From Candidatus Thorarchaeota archaeon (GTDB lineage: Archaea; Asgardarchaeota; Thorarchaeia; Thorarchaeales; Thorarchaeaceae), in the NCBI GenBank assembly GCA_019894665.1, contig JAGXOC010000008.1, positions 1-49,196 on the forward strand: a stretch of DNA of 49,196 bases, written 5' to 3'. This document shows, piece after piece, positions 15,932 through 25,120 of this stretch. Within the stretch, counting starts at the first letter, position 1; every line of letters begins with the position of its first letter. The notes beneath the pieces are model-generated. The model searched no databases, was not told the origin of the DNA, and was given only the letters and a program-made list of their open reading frames with translations. Both the position numbers and the translations under genes were made by a program.

Positions 15932-17509
15932 CTATTTGTATGTGTTCAGAGCACGAAGTGATAATGCTAGAAAGAAGTAAACTAGTGATAATGTAAAGAG
16001 TGGAAGAATCACTAGAATAAGCATGCTGTCGGAGAAAATTGCGACAAGGAGCACCATAATCGCGCCTAGTCCTAGATTGATGATTGGAAATGATAATGCC
16101 AAGGGAACTGGAAGAGTCTTCGGATCATTTGTCATGACAGGAACGTAAGCACCAAAAGCACTCCCGGTCGCGGTGAACAGAATTGTTAGCGGTGCTATCA
16201 GTGTAATTACAGCTAAATATCCTTCAATGTGAATGAAGTAAATCAAAAACCCGCAAGCAGGAATCACGGTAATTGCTACCTCGAACAAGCTCAACAGATA
16301 CTTTGATAGAATGATATCTCTGGGATTGAATGGCGAAGCTTTTAGTAGGTATATATTGTCCCGTTCATCAACAAAGCTTAGCATCGATGTGACACTACCC
16401 ATTTGGACAAATAGTATCATCATCAGGATGAATGCAGGAACTATGGCAAATGCCAAACCTATGGGCACGATAATCGGAGGGAACCAGATAGGCTTCACAA
16501 TATTCAGATATAGTACAAATACTGTACCAACAACCGCATAGATATACTTCCATATTTGCATCGGCGACCGAAGACGACTCCAGAAGTCCTTCATCATTAT
16601 CCAAATCATAGGATCAGTGAATTGGGATTTAGAGAAGTCTATCTCGCCACGGATTATCTTGCTGAATCTACCTTCTGTCTGTTCTCGTCCCTTGTTGTCC
16701 GAGAATAGCTCATAGTATTCATACCCGCAAATATTGGCTGTTAGGAGGAGGCAAACCATGAACCCAATCATGATGAAGATGATACTATACAAAGGAGGAA
16801 TTCCTTGAGAGAAGATTCCAGTGGATTCTGTAAGGAATAGAGCAAGAGCATTTGAGGGTGCCACATAGATTGCGGAAACATTCGACAAAAGCCACGGGTG
16901 TGCTGGGAGGAGTGCGATTGCTCCTAGAGCAATAACTATGAGATGACGCAGACGATGTTGAGTTTTTCGGGATATCCACAACCGAACATAGGAACTCATT
17001 GCACCCAAAAAGTAGTTGATTTCAAGGGAGATAATGATAATGGCAAGTAGAGAAACAGCTGCGAAGAACAGTAAACTGGCTGAGATCAGAAGGGGTAAAA
17101 TTGCTAGGACCCCAATTGTGATGAATGAAATCTTACGAAGGATTCTTCGTGCGTAGCGGCTCAAGAAAATCTGATGGGGTTTTACTGGTGCTGACATCAT
17201 CAGACTTTCATCCTCTAAAGTTAGAACTGCAGCAGGTCCCAGACCAAAATAACCACTTACGACTGATGATGCACTCAGAACTGCTGTAGCTGCAAAAATC
17301 ATACCCATATCGAGAGTTTCCTCAAGTAACACACTGAAATTGAAAAATAACGGTGCAAATGACACAAAAGTGGAGATCACAGAACTGACAAAAAATATTC
17401 CAAAGAAGGTTACGCTATAGAAAAGAAGCATAGAGGGACTAGTGATAGCTGATTTGAATTGATTGCGCAACATGCGAATCTCATTCTTCATGAGTTTGAA
17501 TGTTGACAA
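15932..17509 (-). CDS. ABC-2-type transporter permease
   Basis: Product of 525 residues with about 10-12 hydrophobic spans in two halves separated by a polar loop (SDNKGREQTEGRFSKIIRGE). The region SFVDERDNIYLLKASPFNPRDIILSKYL is typical of large archaeal/bacterial ABC-2 permeases, where an amphipathic segment precedes the second set of helices. It lies 14 bp after the ATPase gene, so the two form one exporter. Substrate unknown. TTG start at 17509; the ATG of MKNEIRML, six codons in, is an alternative. It converges on the metal ATPase with 3 bp between stops. Confidence 0.85.
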   Translation of the reverse strand: MSTFKLMKNEIRMLRNQFKSAITSPSMLLFYSVTFFGIFFVSSVISTFVSFAPLFFNFSVLLEETLDMGMIFAATAVLSASSVVSGYFGLGPAAVLTLEDESLMMSAPVKPHQIFLSRYARRILRKISFITIGVLAILPLLISASLLFFAAVSLLAIIIISLEINYFLGAMSSYVRLWISRKTQHRLRHLIVIALGAIALLPAHPWLLSNVSAIYVAPSNALALFLTESTGIFSQGIPPLYSIIFIMIGFMVCLLLTANICGYEYYELFSDNKGREQTEGRFSKIIRGEIDFSKSQFTDPMIWIMMKDFWSRLRSPMQIWKYIYAVVGTVFVLYLNIVKPIWFPPIIVPIGLAFAIVPAFILMMILFVQMGSVTSMLSFVDERDNIYLLKASPFNPRDIILSKYLLSLFEVAITVIPACGFLIYFIHIEGYLAVITLIAPLTILFTATGSAFGAYVPVMTNDPKTLPVPLALSFPIINLGLGAIMVLLVAIFSDSMLILVILPLFTLSLVYFFLALSLRALNTYK

Positions 17510-17523
17510 ATCTGAAGCACCTC

Positions 17524-18429
17524 TTACTCGGGAATGCCTCCGGTCAGGCTGAGAAAGATTTCTTCAAGGCTATTGGTGTCCGGATGAAGCTTTTGTAACT
17601 CTTCAAGTGTTCCATGCCCTACAACATCAGCCTCGTTCATTATCACAAACCTATCACAAAGGTCTGCAGCAACCTCGAGAATGTGTGTTGAGATTAAAAC
17701 TGCAGAACCTTCATCTCTTAGTCGTCTTAGTAGTTTCTTTAGATTCCAAGCACCTCGGGGATCGAGACCGTATATGGGTTCATCTAATGCCAGAATGTAT
17801 GGGGGTTCTCTCGCAAAGATACCTATCAATAGAGCACGCTGTAGATTTCCTTTAGACAGTGTACCAATGTAGGTATCAATGAACTCTTCAAACTGGAAGA
17901 GTTCCACAAATTCTCTCATCCTAATCAGAGCTGTTTCGTGAGGAACGCGGTAGATCCGAGAAGTAAACATCACATACTCGCGTGCCGTCAAACTCGGATA
18001 ACAAGTCGGCTTTTCAGGAATATAGCCAATTCGCTCCTTTGCGGATATCGCTTCGTCTACGATATCATATCCATCTACCTGGATTGAACCACTGGTTGCA
18101 CGGATGATCCCAGTTAGCATTCTAAGCGTTGTCGTCTTTCCAGCTCCATTCGGTCCTACAAGTCCGACAATTTCACCAGGTTCGACTCTGAGATTGAGTT
18201 TGCGTACCGCGGTCTTCTTACCAAAATTCTTTGTGACACTACTGATCTGTATAGCAGGTGATTCTAGTGCAATGGGTATTTTGGCATCTCTTTTCTCTAA
18301 CTCTTTCAATACTTTGTCGACAAGCCAACTCCGTTTGATGGTTCGCACGACAATTGGCACCTTTAAAACACGAGCAAGACGAAGTAGCTCATCACCAGGC
18401 ATTCTTTCAATATCAGCTCGTATCGTCAC
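17524..18429 (-). CDS. ABC transporter ATPase with SAP/Rho-N-like N-terminus
   Basis: The ATPase core has Walker A (GPNGAGKTT), a signature LSKGNLQRALL, Walker B (YILALDEP) and the switch His (STHILEVA), as in ABC-2 exporter ATPases. Unusually, about 50 residues precede it: MPGDELLRLARVLKV, then VRTIKRSWLVDKVLKELEKR. This helix-extended-loop-helix pattern resembles SAP or Rho-N domains, normally nucleic-acid binding. The fusion is clear from the single open frame; the domain name is my reading. GTG start at 18429, or ATG 18402 (which would keep the extra domain). Works with the permease at 15932. Confidence 0.85.
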   Translation of the reverse strand: MTIRADIERMPGDELLRLARVLKVPIVVRTIKRSWLVDKVLKELEKRDAKIPIALESPAIQISSVTKNFGKKTAVRKLNLRVEPGEIVGLVGPNGAGKTTTLRMLTGIIRATSGSIQVDGYDIVDEAISAKERIGYIPEKPTCYPSLTAREYVMFTSRIYRVPHETALIRMREFVELFQFEEFIDTYIGTLSKGNLQRALLIGIFAREPPYILALDEPIYGLDPRGAWNLKKLLRRLRDEGSAVLISTHILEVAADLCDRFVIMNEADVVGHGTLEELQKLHPDTNSLEEIFLSLTGGIPE

Positions 18430-18521
18430 AGACCGTTACACTCCCGCCGAGGTGTCATGGTTATTACATGAGCGCTTTTAACTTCAGTCAATAATAAGTA
18501 AGTGGTCAACGTACGAATGCA

Positions 18522-19244
18522 CTAGGGCTTGCTGATGAAATGCTCAAGCTCGTATGGAATCTGTCTGACTAGTTTTAGATCCCAGTCAACAACTTGAGTT
18601 ACCAGAGGAAAGACCTCAACCCCATTAGCGTGAGCGAAACGAAGAGCATCACCAAATTTGGGATCTGTATTATCATTTGGAGAAAACACCTTGGCATCAG
18701 GTCTCTGAATCACAAAAATAATAGCTGATCGCTTTACTTGATTCTCTTTTAATGCTGCAGCCAGATGTCTAAGATGCCTTGCGCCTCTAGTGGTCGGTGA
18801 GTCTGGAAAGATAGCACGACCCTCCTCAACAAGAGTACATGATTTCACCTCAATGAATGATGCCCCTTTCGTGCTGGTCAGTTTGAAGTCAAAGCGGCCC
18901 TCGAAAGCACGAGGCTCGGGGATCACACTGTCATAATCCTTGAAGAACGGAAGCTCATAGGAACGGAGAAGTCTCTTGATGAATCGATTAGGTAAGTTTG
19001 AGTCTATAGAAACAAGAACTCCATTGTATTCAAGACCAATCATATCGTAGTCGGTCTTTCGGTGAGATGCTTTGTTCTCTCTGAGGAACACTTCATTTCC
19101 AGGAATCATCAGCTCAAGCATTCTCCCAGGATTGGGGATGAATGCTTCCGTGACTTGTCCATCAAGACGTACTCTACCTAGAAACCGGTTTGGTCTGTCT
19201 ATCAGGACAGCCTTTCTGATTCCCGCTGTTTTGGTCATAGTCAT
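18522..19244 (-). CDS. sfsA: SfsA-family DNA-binding/nuclease-fold protein
   Basis: The 240-residue protein matches SfsA throughout: N-terminal RPNRFLGRVRLDGQVTEAFI, PNPGRM, then a PD-(D/E)xK-like region EGRFDFKLTS with FIEVKSCTLVEEGRAIFPDS and TTRGARHLRHL. SfsA was first described as a maltose-gene activator in E. coli; the fold suggests nuclease activity. Common in archaea as single genes. The ATG at 19244 has GGAG five bases upstream. Length is normal. Confidence 0.92.
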   Translation of the reverse strand: MTMTKTAGIRKAVLIDRPNRFLGRVRLDGQVTEAFIPNPGRMLELMIPGNEVFLRENKASHRKTDYDMIGLEYNGVLVSIDSNLPNRFIKRLLRSYELPFFKDYDSVIPEPRAFEGRFDFKLTSTKGASFIEVKSCTLVEEGRAIFPDSPTTRGARHLRHLAAALKENQVKRSAIIFVIQRPDAKVFSPNDNTDPKFGDALRFAHANGVEVFPLVTQVVDWDLKLVRQIPYELEHFISKP

Positions 19245-19344
19245 TTGTCTCCAATCAACACGTTCGATGATTCACAAGAAAACCTATTACCATTGATGCA
19301 TTAAGGATAATGCTAAAGCGCATTCCTGTGTGCTTTGTTAGGGA

Positions 19345-19599
19345 GTGGCTAGTTTGGCTAAGAAGAAACCTGCTGTAGAACCCCCACTAATAAGGCATGA
19401 TACTGCAAGTAAGTTCATTCACAATTTGTCTCATGATATCACAGGAATCACTCACAACATTATGGGTTATGCGACTCTTCTGGAAGAAGAAAACAACCCT
19501 GATTATATTAAAGGCATAAGCCGGCTTATAATGAAACTTAATGATAAGGTCAAAACTGCAGTTTCAGAAATCGATGACGGGGTTTTGAACGAGAAATAG
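19345..19599 (+). CDS. Stand-alone phosphoacceptor (DHp/HisKA-like) helix protein
   Basis: Only 84 residues. A polar N-terminal tail is followed by KFIHNLSHDITGITHNIMGY, which reads as a histidine-kinase H box (His30 in SHDI) on the first helix, and then NPDYIKGISRLIMKLNDKVK as the second helix of a four-helix-bundle hairpin. There is no ATPase domain in the protein or next to it. It could be a histidine phosphotransfer protein or a kinase decoy. GTG start 19345 overlaps GGGAG; TTG 19354 (MAKKKPAVEPP) is a good alternative with GGGAG at proper spacing. Confidence 0.65.
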   Translation: MASLAKKKPAVEPPLIRHDTASKFIHNLSHDITGITHNIMGYATLLEEENNPDYIKGISRLIMKLNDKVKTAVSEIDDGVLNEK

Positions 19600-19605
19600 A
19601 AGTCT

Positions 19606-20706
19606 CTAAAGAAACTCTGTCAGACACAGTTGCTCGGATGCTTCCCGTAACCCAGATACTTTAACACCAACAAGACGGATGGATTTCTCTTGATCTCTGC
19701 GATGATCGAAAATCTCCACAGCCATCCTTTGGAGGACATCGGGGCTATCTGTTTCAACGGGTATGCTCTTACTACGTTGAATTGTTGAATAATCACTAAA
19801 TCGCATCTTGACTGTGACAGTCTTAAATCGAAGTGCTTTCGTTTGGAGTTTCTCTCCAATCCTGCCACACATCTTTCCTAGGGTCTCGTGAAGATATTCA
19901 ATTGCACCGGGTTCAACATCCTCCATGAATGTTCTATCCTTGGAGATTGACTTCCGTACTCTGGGCCCATTATCGATCAAGGGACGCTCATCTATCCCTC
20001 TTGCTCGGTGATAGAGCCAAGTGGACCCACGACCCATTGCAGGCCAAAGCTCAGGAATAGTCATTCGTTGAATCTGTCCGAGGGTCGTGATGTCGAACTT
20101 TTCAAGTCGCTCGGATGTCTTCCGGCCAATTCCATTGATAGCAGTGACTGGAAGTGGTTCAAGGAATTTCAAGACATCTAACGGATCAGGACCAACAACT
20201 GTGATTCCTCGAGGTTTGTTCATCCCAGTTGCAACTTTGGCAACAGACATGCTGGGAGCGGCTCCAATTGAACAAGGCAGTTTAGCATCATGCCAGATTG
20301 AATCTTGGATCCAAGAGGCAAGATTTCTGGGGCTACCAAAGATCTCGACCCCCTCGGTCACCTCGATATATGCTTCATCTATACTCGCTCTTCGTACACG
20401 TCCCCCATCAGCATATTCACGCAGCACTTCCATGAACTCGTCAGCCGCGATGCCATAACTCTCAAACTCGCCATTCACAAAAGTCGCATCAGGACACAAA
20501 CGGTATGCTTGCGAAACGGGCATTCCTGAATGGATACCTTTCGCCCGTGCTTCATAGGAAGCTGCACGAACAACCCCTCGACCGTTTCCCCCTTTTGGAT
20601 CATGGCCTACACACACCGGACGTCCAGCAAGCTCTGGATGGTTTCTATGCTGCTCTACTGATGCGAAAAATGCGTCCATATCTACATGCATAATCCAGCG
20701 TGACAT
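19606..20706 (-). CDS. dinB: DNA polymerase IV (Y-family translesion polymerase)
   Basis: Full-length DinB (366 residues): MHVDMDAFFASVEQ with catalytic Asp9, ASIDEAYIEVT with Asp110 and Glu111, RPVCVG, the thumb helix-hairpin-helix (AINGIGRKTSERLEKFDI), and a little-finger domain to the end. It copies damaged DNA in error-prone fashion. The last residues are QLCLTEFL, a good match to the archaeal PCNA-interacting consensus QxxLxxFx at the very C-terminus. It is convergent with the small DHp-like gene, with 6 bp between stops. Confidence 0.96.
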   Translation of the reverse strand: MSRWIMHVDMDAFFASVEQHRNHPELAGRPVCVGHDPKGGNGRGVVRAASYEARAKGIHSGMPVSQAYRLCPDATFVNGEFESYGIAADEFMEVLREYADGGRVRRASIDEAYIEVTEGVEIFGSPRNLASWIQDSIWHDAKLPCSIGAAPSMSVAKVATGMNKPRGITVVGPDPLDVLKFLEPLPVTAINGIGRKTSERLEKFDITTLGQIQRMTIPELWPAMGRGSTWLYHRARGIDERPLIDNGPRVRKSISKDRTFMEDVEPGAIEYLHETLGKMCGRIGEKLQTKALRFKTVTVKMRFSDYSTIQRSKSIPVETDSPDVLQRMAVEIFDHRRDQEKSIRLVGVKVSGLREASEQLCLTEFL

Positions 20707-20908
20707 TTACAACCCAGATAATGTACGTTCAATTACCATTAGCAGTTTCCAATTGACGTTGTTTTCTGGATGGAATCTGCAAGTCTTAGAGAGATGACCG
20801 AATGTAATGCGGGTATATGTCATCTGTCGTACATCCTAGAGAATTCTATATGCACATGGAGATAATTCAACATCCAACACCACCCATCAGCCACTAGCAG
20901 GACTACAC
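20707..20908. other. Intergenic region between dinB and PAS kinase
   Basis: This 202-bp divergent gap has no ORF or RNA that I can see. It must hold the promoters of both genes; no palindrome stands out, and there is no recognisable DNA-damage box. Confidence 0.4.
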
Positions 20909-23194
20909 ATGAAAGAGCCAGGAACCGCGACAAACAACGATGTCAGTCAAGAAGAGGAAGCTGTACGGTACAGAGCGTTAGTAGACTCCATGAATGATGG
21001 GTTCGGTATCGTCAATGTAGAGGGTATCTTCACCTACGTAAATTCGCATTTTCATAGAATGCTCGAGTATAGCGAAGAGGACATGATTGGAAAAGCACTA
21101 CTTGATTTTGTAGATGAAAAAAATATGAAAATCATACGTGCGAATATCAGACAACGGACGAAGGGTGAAGCAACACGGTATGAAGTTGAGTGGACAAAAA
21201 GTACTGGCGAGCAAGTTCCTACCATAGTATCGGGAGCACCTATAATTGACAATGGTGAAAATCATCTAGGTTCATTTGCTGTCATTACGGACATTACTGA
21301 ATTAAGGGCATCACAAGTGGCGCTGGAAGAGAGTACAGAGATGATGCGAAGAATATTCGAAGAGTCCCAACTTGGAATTGAATTATTCGACTCAGAAGGA
21401 ATTCTCATTGCGGCGAATCGGGCGGCTTTGAAGATCGGGGGCATCTCAGAAATCAAGGATCTACTAGGTTTTAGTCTCTTTGATGACCCTAATGTACCGA
21501 ATGATATCAAGGCAAGCCTGATCAGAGGAAATCCTGTCAACTATGAGGTCGCTTTCGATTTTGATAAAGTGAAAAAAGAAGGTCTCTATGAAACAAGTCG
21601 TTCAGGTACAATGATCTTGGATGCTTGGGTCACACCATTAGGTCTAGAGAATGGCGATGAACTCAAAGGTTACTTGAGTCAGATGCTAGAGATAACAGAG
21701 GAGCGCCAAACTGAAGTAGCTCTTGAAGACACGGAGAAGCTCTACCAGCTTCTTGCGGAGAATGTAACAGACATTATTTTTATTTCAGACCTAGAGCTTA
21801 CTCTCACGTATATCAGTCCTTCAGCTGAGAATCTTCTTGGTTACACAGTAAAAGAACTAGATAGGAAATCTTTGATTGAGCTAATGGCTCCGGAGTCCGT
21901 GTGGACAGCAATTGAAGCTATGAAGGAGGCTCTAGAAGAAGAGAAAGTTGCAGACCAAACATTGACCAGAGGCGAATCCGCACCCCTTGAAATTCAGCTG
22001 AAGCGTAAAGATGGTTCCTCAGTTTGGACCGAAGTCGCCAGAACTTTCACTCGAGATTCTGAAGGAAAGCCAACAGGTGTATTAGGCGTAGCAAGGAATA
22101 TTGAGGAGAGAAAGGAAAGCCAAAAAACTCTAGTAAAATCAGAAGCAAAGTTTCGTTCTTTGGTAGATCAATCCTTCCAAGGAATACTGATTTTGCAGCA
22201 TGTACCTTTACAAATCAAGTTCTCAAATCCAGCTTTTGCAAGTTTTCTTGAAAGGAGTGTAGAAGAAGTTCTCGAATTCTCTCCAAAGGAAATTCAAGAC
22301 ATGATTCATCCAGATGATTGGGAAATAGCCATGACTCGCTTACAAGAGATTTTGGCAGGAGACCCCCCTACCAAGTTACCAATGGTCATTCGTATTTTCC
22401 AAAAGGACGGAGATATGCAGTGGCTTGAGCTCCAAGGGCATCGAATAGAGTTCGAAGGAGATCATGCTCTCCAAATCGTTGCTCTGAATGTGACTGAACA
22501 ACTTGCCGCTGAGAAATACCTTGAAACACAGAAAGAACGCGCAATGCATCTCATTGACCTGATGTCTCATGATTTCAGAAACCAGCTACAAATCATCCTG
22601 GGAAGCACAATGGTCATGGAGATGAAGCTCAAGGACCCAGATGCACGTCGTCTGCTTGGGCAAATTGTTTCATCAGTTGAAAGATGTCAAAGTATGATAT
22701 CGAAGGTCAAAGTAACTGAGCCCTTGATGTCAGTACCCCTGAGAATCAGAAAACTGAATACAACTATTGCATCGGTTGTAGAATCTTATAGTGACCAACA
22801 CATAGATGTGAAGTTTGAGATTTCGATGAATATTGATAACGCTCTCATAGATGCAGACCAATTCTTGGAACAACTACTAGGTAACTTGATTGAGAACGCT
22901 ATTGAACACAACCCTCGGGAAGAAAGGATAGTATGGATTTCACTCAAAGACAGCGGAGAGGGGTATGAGATTGCTATTGGTGATAATGGACAAGGCATAT
23001 CCAGCTCTCTAAAGACAGCAATCTTCGATGTATCAAGGCGTTACGGAGGAGTAGGACTCCATCAGACAAAACAAATCTGTGACAAGTACAGTGCACGTAT
23101 TGATGCCAGAGATCGTGTAAAGGGTGAATCATCAAAGGGTGCAGAGTTTATAGTATGGCTTCCAAAGACTGCTGAGCAAAGAAGTGGTTCATAG
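20909..23194 (+). CDS. Four-PAS soluble histidine kinase
   Basis: Four PAS domains in series (about residues 22-135, 140-265, 275-395 and 405-530), for example SMNDGFGIVNVEGIFTYVNS and NVTDIIFISDLELTLTYIS. The DHp has LMSHDFRNQL with His554, then N box NLIENAIEHN, and the G box DNGQGISSSLKTAIFD followed by GGVGLHQTKQICDKY. The short GVGL-type G2 box and final region FIVWLP are typical of archaeal PAS kinases. No membrane span, so the PAS domains sense cytosolic cues. No response regulator gene nearby. The last 6 bp overlap the end of the convergent dehydratase gene. Confidence 0.93.
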   Translation: MKEPGTATNNDVSQEEEAVRYRALVDSMNDGFGIVNVEGIFTYVNSHFHRMLEYSEEDMIGKALLDFVDEKNMKIIRANIRQRTKGEATRYEVEWTKSTGEQVPTIVSGAPIIDNGENHLGSFAVITDITELRASQVALEESTEMMRRIFEESQLGIELFDSEGILIAANRAALKIGGISEIKDLLGFSLFDDPNVPNDIKASLIRGNPVNYEVAFDFDKVKKEGLYETSRSGTMILDAWVTPLGLENGDELKGYLSQMLEITEERQTEVALEDTEKLYQLLAENVTDIIFISDLELTLTYISPSAENLLGYTVKELDRKSLIELMAPESVWTAIEAMKEALEEEKVADQTLTRGESAPLEIQLKRKDGSSVWTEVARTFTRDSEGKPTGVLGVARNIEERKESQKTLVKSEAKFRSLVDQSFQGILILQHVPLQIKFSNPAFASFLERSVEEVLEFSPKEIQDMIHPDDWEIAMTRLQEILAGDPPTKLPMVIRIFQKDGDMQWLELQGHRIEFEGDHALQIVALNVTEQLAAEKYLETQKERAMHLIDLMSHDFRNQLQIILGSTMVMEMKLKDPDARRLLGQIVSSVERCQSMISKVKVTEPLMSVPLRIRKLNTTIASVVESYSDQHIDVKFEISMNIDNALIDADQFLEQLLGNLIENAIEHNPREERIVWISLKDSGEGYEIAIGDNGQGISSSLKTAIFDVSRRYGGVGLHQTKQICDKYSARIDARDRVKGESSKGAEFIVWLPKTAEQRSGS

Positions 23195-24136
23195 AAGCTG
23201 TGAGAAGAACTCAGTTAAGTCAGTATTTCCTCCACTGATGATAACACCAACTCGTTTGTCGTATAGTTCATCTTTCATTTTGAGTAGTCCAGCCAGTGAT
23301 ACAGCCCCAGAGGGTTCAACAACCATTTTCATCCGTTCCCAAAGAAGTCTCATAGCGCCAACAATCTCTTCTTCTGTTACCGTTATAATTGAATCCACAT
23401 TCTTCTGGATGACCCTAAACGTCACCTCGCCAAGTTGGGTTCTGAGACCGTCAGCAATCGTGTTTGGATTAACACTGGGATAGATCTTACCATCTCTGAA
23501 AGAACGAAAGGCGTCATCAGCGTTTTCAGGCTCTACCGCAATCACTACTGATTTAGGACAAAGATTCTTGGTGGCTATCGAAGTACCACTTAAGAGACCT
23601 CCACCCCCTACTGGGCAGAATATATAATCCAAATCTTCTACTTCTTCAATGAGTTCCAAAGCGGCTGTTCCAGCTCCAGCTATTATCCGTTCGTCATTGT
23701 AAGGGTGAATCAGAACATAGTCATGCTTCTCGATCAGCTCATCAGCTACCTGAACTCTACTCTCAGTTGAGTTCTCACAAAATACAACCTCCGCACCATA
23801 TCCTCGGGTGGCGTTCACTTTGACCTGTGGTGAATTCTTAGGCATCACTATTGTGGCTTTGACTCCTATGAGTGAAGCAGCCAGAGCTAGAGCTTGCGCA
23901 TGATTTCCAGAAGAATGTGCAATGACACCTTTCTTTCGTTCTTCCTCAGTCAATTGTGATACGGTATTGAACGCACCTCTGAATTTGAAAGCACCAGCTC
24001 GCTGAAAATTCTCACATTTGAAGAAGACCTGACAATCAGTCAACTTGTCTATAGTTGATGATGTCATAACGGGGGTCCAAAGAGCATAGTCTCGAATCCG
24101 TTCATGTGCGTCATAGACATCCTGAATCCCGACCAT
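23189..24136 (-). CDS. PLP-dependent threonine/serine dehydratase or racemase
   Basis: Fold-type II PLP enzyme of 315 residues. The PLP lysine lies in AGAFKFRGA; the substrate-binding SSGNHAQALA loop and the phosphate-binding GGGGLLSG loop are intact; SGGNTD near the C-terminus also fits. It lacks the C-terminal ACT-like regulatory domain of biosynthetic IlvA, so it resembles catabolic threonine dehydratase (TdcB) or serine racemase. It would convert threonine to 2-oxobutyrate plus ammonia, or act on serine. An ACT protein is encoded nearby but not in the same transcript unit for certain. Confidence 0.92.
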   Translation of the reverse strand: MVGIQDVYDAHERIRDYALWTPVMTSSTIDKLTDCQVFFKCENFQRAGAFKFRGAFNTVSQLTEEERKKGVIAHSSGNHAQALALAASLIGVKATIVMPKNSPQVKVNATRGYGAEVVFCENSTESRVQVADELIEKHDYVLIHPYNDERIIAGAGTAALELIEEVEDLDYIFCPVGGGGLLSGTSIATKNLCPKSVVIAVEPENADDAFRSFRDGKIYPSVNPNTIADGLRTQLGEVTFRVIQKNVDSIITVTEEEIVGAMRLLWERMKMVVEPSGAVSLAGLLKMKDELYDKRVGVIISGGNTDLTEFFSQLL

Positions 24137-24163
24137 GAATACTGACTGACGTGCGTTATAGAA

Positions 24164-24196
24164 AAACGTTACTCGAAACGTTTAACGCTACGTTTC
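24164..24196. promoter_or_regulatory. Repeated AACGTT motifs in divergent promoter
   Basis: AAAACGTT (24163-24170) and AAACGTTT (24176-24183), then a related TACGTTTC, are spaced about 12 bp apart between the divergent dehydratase and split-barrel genes. The 6-bp AACGTT cores are palindromes. A regulator site shared by both genes is possible but weakly supported. Confidence 0.3.
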
Positions 24197-24218
24197 CCCA
24201 AAGGATTCGAGAAGGACA

Positions 24219-24710
24219 ATGAGAGGAATTCGTAGGAAAGAGAAAGCCATTGAAAACAAGGATGAGATAATTGCCATTCTTCAGAAGGCTCAATACATCA
24301 CCGTAGCAATGAGTGTTAAAGATGAACCATATCTTGTCACTCTGAGTCATGGATATGACGTAGAGAATTACAGTATCTACTTTCACTGTGCCCAAGAGGG
24401 GAAGAAAGTGGATATTCTGAAAGAGAACAACATTGTGTGGGGCCAGGCTCTCGAAGATGCAGGGTATGCAGAGGGTTCCTGTGACCATCTTTATGCGACC
24501 GCTCAATTCAGGGGTCGAGTGACCTTTATCGAAGATCTTGAAGAAAAGGAACGAGCCCTGAAAATCATGATTCATGCTATTGACTCAGATCCTGTAAAAT
24601 TGATTGAGGAGCAGGTTACAGAGAAGTCTGTGAAAAATATCAAGATTGGGAGAATAGACATCGAATATATGTCTGGCAAGAAATCCAAGGAAGTCATCAT
24701 TTCACTCTAG
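24219..24710 (+). CDS. NimA/PNPOx-like flavin split-barrel protein
   Basis: A 163-residue protein with the pattern of NimA-type pyridoxamine-phosphate-oxidase-like proteins: MRGIRRKEKAIENKDEIIAI, then QYITVAMSVKDEPYLVTLSH and YSIYFHCAQEGKKVDIL (the FHsAxxGxK motif), VWGQALEDAGYAEG, and LYATAQFRGRVTFIED. The family binds FMN or haem and may reduce small substrates; the exact reaction is unknown. Starts from ATG at 24219 with GAGAAGGA upstream. The 3' end overlaps the convergent ACT gene by 14 bp. Confidence 0.88.
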   Translation: MRGIRRKEKAIENKDEIIAILQKAQYITVAMSVKDEPYLVTLSHGYDVENYSIYFHCAQEGKKVDILKENNIVWGQALEDAGYAEGSCDHLYATAQFRGRVTFIEDLEEKERALKIMIHAIDSDPVKLIEEQVTEKSVKNIKIGRIDIEYMSGKKSKEVIISL

Positions 24711-25104
24711 ATGAGTCGGTTAGATCCAAGAGTAAAGACACCACTTCATCTACTCTCTCAAATGGGACGAACAGATGGTCGTGGTAGAAGGCTGAAACTG
24801 CATTGACGCTGATTCCAGCTTCTGCTAGATGACCAGTTATAGCTGCTAGAAAACCAACAGCTTCAAGATCTGAATGGATGGAGAGCGTTACGAGACCCCA
24901 TGAAGAGTTGAAATCAAGCTCATTATCCTCAGCAACTACCTTTGTGACAATTACTGTTGATCCCTCACTTTCTCGGAAAACCAATAGTGGATTCTCTAGG
25001 GCTCCCAGTTGATTCTCTTGGATTGAGCAGAAAACATACTCTCCAGGTATAATTTCGGGCTTCATATCCCTAAGGAGAGATTTCAGATCAGATTCTCCCG
25101 ACAT
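24697..25104 (-). CDS. ACT-domain protein (DUF2241/ACT_7 type)
   Basis: Start taken at ATG 25104 (MSGESDLKSLLRDMKPEI), which matches the usual start of this family; the track runs 11 codons upstream. The protein has two ACT-like halves: residues about 10-65 (GEYVFCSIQEN) and about 75-130 with SSWGLVTLSIHSDLEAVGFL and GHLAEAGISVNAVSAFYHDH. ACT domains bind amino acids and regulate metabolic enzymes. It follows the nitroreductase gene by 16 bp, so it is probably cotranscribed. With the nearby dehydratase, an amino-acid-sensing role is plausible but unproven. Confidence 0.88.
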   Translation of the reverse strand: MSGESDLKSLLRDMKPEIIPGEYVFCSIQENQLGALENPLLVFRESEGSTVIVTKVVAEDNELDFNSSWGLVTLSIHSDLEAVGFLAAITGHLAEAGISVNAVSAFYHDHLFVPFERVDEVVSLLLDLTDSSRVK

Positions 25105-25120
25105 TTCGATCAGCCTGCTG

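Noticed and set aside
24163-24196. Firm operator at the AACGTT repeats
   Set aside because: Short self-complementary hexamers occur by chance; listed only as a weak feature.
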